Source: Neotamlana sedimentorum (lineage in GTDB: Bacteria > Bacteroidota > Bacteroidia > Flavobacteriales > Flavobacteriaceae). Taken from it: a stretch of DNA of 64,000 nucleotides. The notes beneath the pieces are model-generated. The model ran no database searches. It worked only from the letters and a program-made list of their open reading frames with translations, and was not told the origin of the DNA. The stretch spans positions 1 through 64,000 of the forward strand of contig NZ_JTDW01000003.1 in assembly GCF_000943565.1 (NCBI RefSeq), read 5' to 3'. Positions within the stretch are counted from its first letter, which is position 1. Each line of letters opens with the position of its first letter. The position numbers and the translations under genes were made by a program. This document shows, one piece after another, positions 58,317-64,000 of the stretch.

Positions 58317-58976
58317 ATGAAAAAAGTGCTCAAAAACGTCAGTTTTGTCTTTTTGCTTCTAAAAATGTGCATCATTTTTGGACAAGAATCGAGTACTCAA
58401 AAACGAATTGTAATTGATGTTGGACACGGTGGAAAAGATGCTGGTGCAATAGGCATAAATGGAATTCAAGAAAAGGATGTTGTACTCAATATTGCAAATT
58501 CCATTCTGAAGCTAAATAAAGAATTAGATACCCCTTTGGATATTTACTTAACCAGGTACACCGACACACTCATTTCTTCATTGGATAGGTCGCAGCTCGC
58601 CAAAGCCCTAAAAGCTGATTTATTTGTGTCCTTGCATTGTAATCATTCGGATAATCCTAATGCGAGAGGTGTTGAAGTTTATGTGTCAAAAAAGCAATCG
58701 ACATATTCTAAAGTATCTACTTGGTTTGCTTTTCAGTTACAAGCTGCATTTAACATTGAACTGGGTTTTGAGAGTAGAGGCGTTAAGTTTGCTAATTTTC
58801 AGGTATTAAGGGAAACTGTTGATTATTGTTCGGCTGTGCTTTTGGAATTGGGGTTTTTGAGTAATGGGGATGAGAGTAAGTATTACCAAAAGACAGAATC
58901 TTCTAAGATTTTAGCTCTTTTTATTTTGAGAAGTTTAACTGAAAAATTGGGTGATTATGAAAGAGTTAGGTATTGA
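58317..58976 (+). CDS. N-acetylmuramoyl-L-alanine amidase
   Basis: A 219-residue exported cell-wall amidase of the Amidase_3 family. A signal peptide (~1-22, ending IIFGQ) is followed by zinc ligands in VIDVGHGGKD, the Glu of NGIQEKD and SLHCNHSD, and the catalytic Glu in LLELGFLSN. It is divergent from traE. Such enzymes open peptidoglycan for the transfer channel. Confidence 0.92.
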   Translation: MKKVLKNVSFVFLLLKMCIIFGQESSTQKRIVIDVGHGGKDAGAIGINGIQEKDVVLNIANSILKLNKELDTPLDIYLTRYTDTLISSLDRSQLAKALKADLFVSLHCNHSDNPNARGVEVYVSKKQSTYSKVSTWFAFQLQAAFNIELGFESRGVKFANFQVLRETVDYCSAVLLELGFLSNGDESKYYQKTESSKILALFILRSLTEKLGDYERVRY

Positions 58977-59081
58977 GGTTTACAACATTATGAAGCAAAT
59001 AATTATTTTAAAATTGGAATATATTATCAAAATAATGAAAAAAATATTAAATAGTGGAAATTAAATGTACTAAAATGGAAA

Positions 59082-59097
59082 TATATTTGTATATTTG
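59082..59097 (+). promoter_or_regulatory. Tandem -7 boxes upstream of ietA
   Basis: TATATTTG occurs twice in direct succession (59082-59089, 59090-59097), 35-50 bases before the ATPase gene. No convincing -33 box was found at the right distance, so only one of them is likely used. Confidence 0.4.
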
Positions 59098-59131
59098 TAA
59101 AAATTAGATATTTATATATAGAAAATATAGT

Positions 59132-60319
59132 ATGGCAGATAACTTTAACATAATAAGAGCACTTTGTAGGACGGCGTTAACAAACCCAAGCGATGCACTT
59201 ATTCATCAAGTTGAAAGATTAATCAAGAACCTTGAAAAGGAAGGAAAGAAAAAGGAAGCTAAATCGCTTAGCGCTTTATTAGCGTCTGGAAAAAAAGATG
59301 TCCATATGTCTCCTAGCAGAATTGAAAAATCATTTCTACATAATAGAGGTGAAAGTTTAACGAACAATACTGTAATTCCTGTAGACAAAGAAACAGCTAC
59401 TCCTCTTGCTGAAGTTTTTTTTGCTGAGGATTTACCTACCGAGATGCCTGTGTTTGATATAAAAATGGAAGAGGTTATAATTTCAATAATTAATGAGTGG
59501 ATGAAATATGATAGATTATTAGAGATAGACGCATCGCCTGCGAACTCTTGTTTAATTTATGGAGTTCCTGGTACTGGTAAAACCCATTTGGCTAAATGGA
59601 TTTCAAAAGAAATTAATATCCCAATTGTTCTTGCAAAATTAGATGGATTAATGTCATCGTTTTTAGGGACTACCTCCAGAAATATTGGCAATCTATTCAA
59701 ATTTGCCAATAGATATAACTGCGTATTGCTACTCGATGAATTTGATGCTATCGCGAAATTGCGAAATGACCCTCACGAAGTAGGGGAAGTTAAGCGAGTA
59801 GTAAATACTTTATTACAGAATCTAGATTCAAGGAGGGGAATTGGTTTTACTATAGGAGTTACCAATCACGAAGGATTACTAGACCCTGCAATTTGGAGAA
59901 GGTTTGATGTTCAAATTGAAATTCCAAGACCCACACAAAAAGTAATGATGGAGCTGTTGAAAGAGTTTTTAAAGCCTATAGATTTAGCTGATAGCGAAAT
60001 GAAATTTTTAACGTGGTGTATTGAAGGTGCTTCTGGAGCTGATGCAAAAGTATTGGCTAATTGGATTAAAAAGTCTTCTATTCTTAGCGATAAAACACCA
60101 ATGGTAGATACAATGAGAAAGTTTGCATTATTAAATACTGGGAGAGTTAAGGATGATAAGAGAAACCTGTTTATTGGTAACGATGAAAATTTAATTTCGA
60201 CACTCATAAAAGATGAAAATTATGCCTTTAAACAAAAAGATATTGCCTCATTATTTGGCATGACACAATCATCATTAAGCAAATTACTTTCAAAACAAAA
60301 AGAAGTAGAAAATATTTAA
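59132..60319 (+). CDS. ietA: AAA ATPase of an IetAS-like system
   Basis: A 395-residue soluble AAA+ ATPase. The N-terminal ~110 residues are charged helices without a recognised domain. The AAA core has Walker A GVPGTGKTH near residue 146, Walker B VLLLDEFDAIAK near 202, sensor GFTIGVTNHEG and Arg finger in AIWRRFD. The C-terminus has a helix-turn-helix-like segment (QKDIASLFGMTQSSLSKLL). It is 3 bases upstream of a subtilase gene. This ATPase-subtilase pairing matches IetAS, first described on Agrobacterium Ti plasmids and later reported as a phage-defence system. Confidence 0.82.
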   Translation: MADNFNIIRALCRTALTNPSDALIHQVERLIKNLEKEGKKKEAKSLSALLASGKKDVHMSPSRIEKSFLHNRGESLTNNTVIPVDKETATPLAEVFFAEDLPTEMPVFDIKMEEVIISIINEWMKYDRLLEIDASPANSCLIYGVPGTGKTHLAKWISKEINIPIVLAKLDGLMSSFLGTTSRNIGNLFKFANRYNCVLLLDEFDAIAKLRNDPHEVGEVKRVVNTLLQNLDSRRGIGFTIGVTNHEGLLDPAIWRRFDVQIEIPRPTQKVMMELLKEFLKPIDLADSEMKFLTWCIEGASGADAKVLANWIKKSSILSDKTPMVDTMRKFALLNTGRVKDDKRNLFIGNDENLISTLIKDENYAFKQKDIASLFGMTQSSLSKLLSKQKEVENI

Positions 60320-60322
60320 AGT

Positions 60323-62806
60323 ATGTCAAATAGTCCAGTACAAGTAATTTTAAACACCAACGATTTTATCGAGTCTTGGGAAAGAAATCCAGGAGGTTCA
60401 AATAAAGACTTTTTTGAAGATAATGATTTGGAATTCATTGCTCACAAGCAAAATATTCAGGAGCAGTTGAATCAAATTAAGTCTTTACAAATTGTCAGTA
60501 GTTATGCTCCTGTTTCCTATGCAAAAGTTATTCTAAAGCAAACAGCATTAGCTAAATCCCATAGGCCAACTTCACAGCTGTTCAAACCTGATGTCGCTCC
60601 AGTTGTTGGTGCTGGTGACTTAGGAGAATTATTTGTTGAGTTAAATCCGGATAGCGTCAATTATGTAACCTCAAGAATAGAACGTGCCGAACTAAAGACA
60701 AAATATAAAGAAAAGAATGGAAAACTGGTGGCAAACCCTTCTACTTACAGGAGTGAGCTTGGAGCGATTGAAGAAATTTTACCTTATTCTGCAAGTGATA
60801 AGCGAAAGTTTTCCTTAAAAGAAGGAGTTGAATGGCTTGCCAATCACCGTACTGGTGGAGCATATATTGTAGAATTATTTGATTCTCCACCTCCGAGAAA
60901 AGATTGGGATATGCTGCCACAAGATAAGTTGAAACTGTTCAGCACCTTTATAAGTGGACTTAGAGAATTAGGATTAGGGGTAACTGCTTTGAAGTTAGTT
61001 GATAGAATTGGTACAGGAACAATTTTTGGAATTAGAATTGAAAAAGGCTCTGATGCAGCAAAAGTAAATCTGACACTGTCCCCATCTTCCGCTGGTAGAA
61101 ATGAAAAGCCGATTGAAGTTGATTTGAATATAGATAAACATTCAAAGTTAATAGATTTCTTGGAAAGTCATCCTTTAGTGAAGAAAATTAACCTACCGCC
61201 AATTATTACGCAAAGTTATTCAAGAAAACCCTCTATTACAGGTGAAAATTTTAAGATTCCAAAGTTTAAGGAGAATCAGCAATATCCAAAAATTTGTATA
61301 GTCGACGGAGGGGTTTCGGACATTTATTCCGATTGGATTGAAAGGAGGTGGGGTTTATTAAGTCCATCGGATAAAGATGAGGCTCACGGAACTTTCATTG
61401 CTGGATTAACCATTCTAGGACAAAGTTTAAATGGTCAACAAATATGTAAAGAACTTGACGGTTGCAAAATCATCGATTTAGATATATTACCAAAGCAAGA
61501 AAAACACTCTACATATTATTCCAAACCACTTGAGTTTTTCAATGAACTTGAAGAAGCAGTACAACAGCTAACAATAGAAACTGGTGTAAGAATTTTTAAT
61601 TTCAGCTTAAATATTGATGAGCACGCTAGTACTTCTGGTTACAGTCTACCAGCTCAAATACTAGATGGAATAGCAGAGAAAAATGATGTTATTTTTGTCA
61701 TATCAGCAGGTAACACGAATGCACCTTGGATTAGAAAAGAGTGGCCAGATGATAATCTAGAGGCGTTAAAAATATTAGCTAAATCTAGAAATGATACAAT
61801 CAAGACTCCCGCAGAAAGCTCTAGAAACATAAGCGTTACTGCCCTAAACCCACCAGATGTCGACGGGACTATTCCTTATGCATTGAGTAATTATAGTTGC
61901 AGAGGCCCTGGTTTAAGAGCTGGATTGAAACCTGATTTTGCCCATATTGGAGGTTCTGGAACTAAAAGTGCTAAATTCGGTCACGGGTTATATTCATTAG
62001 ATGGGACTAGTAAAATTATTGATGGGTGTGGCACCAGTTATGCAGCTCCCAATGTAGCAAAAACTTTGGCCAGTTTAGATGCGTCAATTGAAGGGGCTGT
62101 CTCAAGAGAGACACTAATTGCCTTAGGCGTTCATAATGCAACGTTACCAAATTCTTTAGATAATAAAGATTTATCGAGTGTCGCAAAGGACTTAATAGGC
62201 TTTGGTATTCCAAATGGTTCAGAGGAAATACTTGAGGGAGACCCATCTTCAATTACTTTAGTTTTTGCGAATAGAATAATCAATAGGCATAAGATGAGTT
62301 TTAAATTCAGCTGGCCTTCGACCCTTGTGAAAAATGGAAAATGTACGGGTAAGGCTAAATTGACCATAGTTAGTACTCCGGATTTTGATTATAAATATGG
62401 GAGTGAGTTTGTGAGAATTAATATAGATGCCTATTTACGACAACAAAATCGAGATGGTAAATATGTTGGACGTCTTAAGTCAATATACACTCCAGATGAT
62501 GGAGAGAGTAGTTTGTACGAAAAAGACCAAATACAACATTCCTTCAAATGGAGTCCAGTAAAAGTTTATGAAAAGACTTTCCCTAAAGGAGTGGGTCCAA
62601 CTACTGATTGGTCATTAGATGTGGAATATTTGGCTAGAGATGGTGCTAAACTCCCGAAAAAGGGTGTTCCTTTTACCGCGATTTTAACTATCTCAGACCC
62701 TAAAAAAGAAGAACCCGTATTTAATGATATGAGACAGACATTACAATCATTAGGAGTTAATACAGTGGATATCAAAACAGCAACTAGAATCATACCTAGA
62801 GTTTAA
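60323..62806 (+). CDS. ietS: Subtilisin-like serine protease of an IetAS-like system
   Basis: An 827-residue S8-family protease. No signal peptide is seen, so it acts in the cytosol. The N-terminal ~320 residues are of unknown fold. The catalytic triad is Asp328 (IVDGGVSD), His355 (EAHGTFIAG) and Ser572 (GCGTSYAAP), with the oxyanion Asn in FVISAGNTNAP. The last ~180 residues are beta-rich. All active-site residues are intact. It is coupled to the AAA ATPase that probably controls it. Confidence 0.85.
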   Translation: MSNSPVQVILNTNDFIESWERNPGGSNKDFFEDNDLEFIAHKQNIQEQLNQIKSLQIVSSYAPVSYAKVILKQTALAKSHRPTSQLFKPDVAPVVGAGDLGELFVELNPDSVNYVTSRIERAELKTKYKEKNGKLVANPSTYRSELGAIEEILPYSASDKRKFSLKEGVEWLANHRTGGAYIVELFDSPPPRKDWDMLPQDKLKLFSTFISGLRELGLGVTALKLVDRIGTGTIFGIRIEKGSDAAKVNLTLSPSSAGRNEKPIEVDLNIDKHSKLIDFLESHPLVKKINLPPIITQSYSRKPSITGENFKIPKFKENQQYPKICIVDGGVSDIYSDWIERRWGLLSPSDKDEAHGTFIAGLTILGQSLNGQQICKELDGCKIIDLDILPKQEKHSTYYSKPLEFFNELEEAVQQLTIETGVRIFNFSLNIDEHASTSGYSLPAQILDGIAEKNDVIFVISAGNTNAPWIRKEWPDDNLEALKILAKSRNDTIKTPAESSRNISVTALNPPDVDGTIPYALSNYSCRGPGLRAGLKPDFAHIGGSGTKSAKFGHGLYSLDGTSKIIDGCGTSYAAPNVAKTLASLDASIEGAVSRETLIALGVHNATLPNSLDNKDLSSVAKDLIGFGIPNGSEEILEGDPSSITLVFANRIINRHKMSFKFSWPSTLVKNGKCTGKAKLTIVSTPDFDYKYGSEFVRINIDAYLRQQNRDGKYVGRLKSIYTPDDGESSLYEKDQIQHSFKWSPVKVYEKTFPKGVGPTTDWSLDVEYLARDGAKLPKKGVPFTAILTISDPKKEEPVFNDMRQTLQSLGVNTVDIKTATRIIPRV

Positions 62807-62824
62807 AATTAAAAATAATATCTT

Positions 62825-63070
62825 ATGGCAAATTATCACGTAACGCAAAAAAAAGGACAAAAAAACTGGAATGTAAAAAAAGCTGGAGGCCAAAATGCTT
62901 CGGCAACAGCACGGACTCAAAAAGAGGCAGAGAAGATAGCGAAACAATTTTCCTCTAACAGCGGTGGTGGTGAGGTAAGAATTCATAAACCAAATGGAGG
63001 GCCTATTAGAGATAGTGATACAGTAAAACCTGGAAATGACCCGAGGTCCATTAAGGATAAGAAGTATTAA
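62825..63070 (+). CDS. DUF2188 protein
   Basis: An 81-residue basic protein of the DUF2188 family (YHVTQKKGQKNWNVKKAGG, then EVRIHKPNGGPIRD). It is a small two-stranded fold of unknown role, frequent beside defence and mobile genes. It lies 18 bases after the protease gene and may be the third gene of that unit. Confidence 0.8.
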   Translation: MANYHVTQKKGQKNWNVKKAGGQNASATARTQKEAEKIAKQFSSNSGGGEVRIHKPNGGPIRDSDTVKPGNDPRSIKDKKY

Positions 63071-63078
63071 TTCTAAAA

Positions 63079-63741
63079 TCATTTCCTCTTATCTCCAGCA
63101 CCTTTATCAAAAGCAATAAGATTAAATAACTCTCGCATTCTGCTTCGAACACGATTGCCATAACGTTCCTCTAATTCTTCAGCATTGAGATTTGTGGTAG
63201 CGTGAGTTTTTATTTTACGTTTAGTATTTAGGTAGAGCTCGTATCGTGATAAGAGCACTTCGCCCATTACATTCAAATCTTTGCCGTAGAAACGACCTGC
63301 TGGTTCAACACCTAAATCATCAAAGCAATAAAATTTGGTGTTGCCGTATTCTTCAACGGTTTTGAAGCCTAAATGGTTAAAGCTGAAGGTTACATTCCGG
63401 CAAGGAATCATTTCGTAAGGTCGTTGCATTGGTACGATATGCCGAAGCAATTTCATTAAACTTGTCTTGCCACAGCCTACTGGTCCGGAAAGCAGGATGC
63501 CCTTTTCAACATCAATTTCATAGCGTTCACAATTTTCTTTGTCCCGAATGAAGTATGAACATAGTCCTAATAGGATATCCTTATCCTCTTCATAAATCCT
63601 GAATTTCTTTCCAAAGAGCAATTTGCCTTTGGCATTCAGATAAATCAAAATTTTTGGGAAGTCGTACAGAACGCTTTTCCCATCAAATTTTCCCAGCGAA
63701 TATTCTACGCCACCTTCGATAATTTTAGAGGGGTTGTCCAT
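63079..63741 (-). CDS. DnaC-like P-loop ATPase
   Basis: A 220-residue cytosolic ATPase of the DnaC/IstB-like type. I start at ATG 63741, overlapping the upstream gene by 17 bases; the frame is open further but that DNA codes the neighbour. Walker A is GPVGCGKTS near residue 91 and Walker B is KFYCFDDLG near 136, with a later Arg-rich RYGNRVRSRMRELF. Likely a helicase loader or regulator for the element's replication. Confidence 0.82.
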   Translation of the reverse strand: MDNPSKIIEGGVEYSLGKFDGKSVLYDFPKILIYLNAKGKLLFGKKFRIYEEDKDILLGLCSYFIRDKENCERYEIDVEKGILLSGPVGCGKTSLMKLLRHIVPMQRPYEMIPCRNVTFSFNHLGFKTVEEYGNTKFYCFDDLGVEPAGRFYGKDLNVMGEVLLSRYELYLNTKRKIKTHATTNLNAEELEERYGNRVRSRMRELFNLIAFDKGAGDKRK

Positions 63742-64000
63742 AGTCCTTGTTTTTAGTGGTCCGTAAGTTGTCCTTGATTTGGGACACTTCTTTTTTGTTT
63801 GATTTGTTTTCTTCTTCGAAAAGTTCCGTCCTGTCCATCCAGTTTGTAGCCAAGGCGCGCCAATCCCGTATCGGCTTTTTGTCGCTCGTTTGCCATTCTC
63901 GGTCGGCATAATGCTCGTAGAATTTTTTTCCTTCATCAGCATCAAAACCTTTTTCTTCAAAAAATAAAACAACGGCCTGCCTGCCCTTTGGTTGTTTTAT
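63725..64000 (-). CDS. C-terminal part of an element replication/regulatory protein (truncated by window edge)
   Basis: 91 codons to the stop, open to the window edge. The peptide reads FFEEKGFDADEGKKFYEHYADREW and DWRALATNWMDR, a pattern seen at the C-terminus of replication-associated proteins in Bacteroidota elements. It overlaps the DnaC-like ATPase gene by 17 bases on the same strand, so they form an operon. The N-terminal part is beyond position 64000. Confidence 0.7.
   Translation of the reverse strand: MKQPKGRQAVVLFFEEKGFDADEGKKFYEHYADREWQTSDKKPIRDWRALATNWMDRTELFEEENKSNKKEVSQIKDNLRTTKNKDYGQPL

Larger units (their letters stand above)
38569..64000. mobile_element. Integrative conjugative element (left end to beyond window)
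   Basis: From the tRNA-Leu to the window edge, the genes are ssb, RadC-like, mobilisation and coupling proteins, a Bacteroides-type tra operon, cargo genes and replication-type ATPases. Codon and base composition are less AT-rich to the eye than the chromosome before it. The exact left junction is probably at or near the 3' end of tRNA-Leu. The right end and integrase are outside. Confidence 0.88.

Noticed and set aside
63742-63972. N-terminal extension of the DnaC-like ATPase
   Set aside because: Another frame here encodes the conserved-looking C-terminus of the upstream gene; the extension is a shadow.
1-64000. CRISPR array or rRNA operon
   Set aside because: No evenly spaced repeats with unique spacers and no rRNA-like sequence were seen on either strand.

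Overview
The window is a piece of a low-GC Bacteroidota chromosome, almost certainly Flavobacteriaceae. The evidence is a type IX secretion sorting domain on a secreted protease, several promoters of the Bacteroidota type (-7 box TAnnTTTG), RagA/SusC-era TonB receptor architecture, Bacteroides-type Tra proteins and TTG/ATG starts without strong Shine-Dalgarno sites. The genus cannot be fixed from sequence alone.

The first 38 kb is ordinary chromosome. An AT-rich opening (1-788) holds a duplicated hairpin unit. Next come an AraC regulator, lipid genes (acyl-ACP desaturase, PlsC), tRNA-Asn, the site-2 protease rseP, an SCO-family copper chaperone, a probable structured RNA and a ferrous-iron operon (feoA-feoB plus a 44-residue Cys-rich partner). 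The oxidative pentose phosphate genes zwf-pgl and gnd follow in divergent orientation. From 14.4 to 22 kb a DtxR/MntR-type repressor heads a metal-uptake operon: TonB receptor, binding lipoprotein, ATPase, an acetyltransferase and two permeases that each carry a fused winged-helix-like tail. A small ars operon, a TM2 protein, a TSUP permease, acetyltransferases and a TPR protein come next. Housekeeping genes serS, ribF, pth, rplY and prs close this part, together with a secreted reprolysin-like protease.

At 38.1-38.7 kb is a disturbed tRNA-Leu locus: a promoter, a tRNA-Leu 5' remnant split by a 20-bp palindrome, a GIY-YIG nuclease gene, a second 5' half and then one intact tRNA-Leu(CAA). Beyond it begins an integrative conjugative element that runs off the right edge. 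Its integrase is not in the window. The element contains: an ~600-nt gene-free, highly structured block before ssb; a RadC-like JAB protein; a probable oriT; a BfmA-type accessory protein, a relaxase and a coupling protein; a cargo zone (44.0-50.9 kb); a reverse-strand tra operon (traE,F,G,I,J,K,M,N); an amidase; an AAA ATPase/subtilase pair like IetAS; a DUF2188 protein; and replication-type ATPase genes.

The cargo zone between the coupling protein and the tra operon looks like a defence or stability island. It has two HEPN-motif proteins, a HipB/HipA pair with a clear operator, and an overlapping gene pair I cannot assign to any known system: an all-helical 532-residue protein and a 552-residue protein with an Mrr-like nuclease head. 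That pair, the HEPN pair and the structured block upstream of ssb are the strongest candidates for undescribed biology here.
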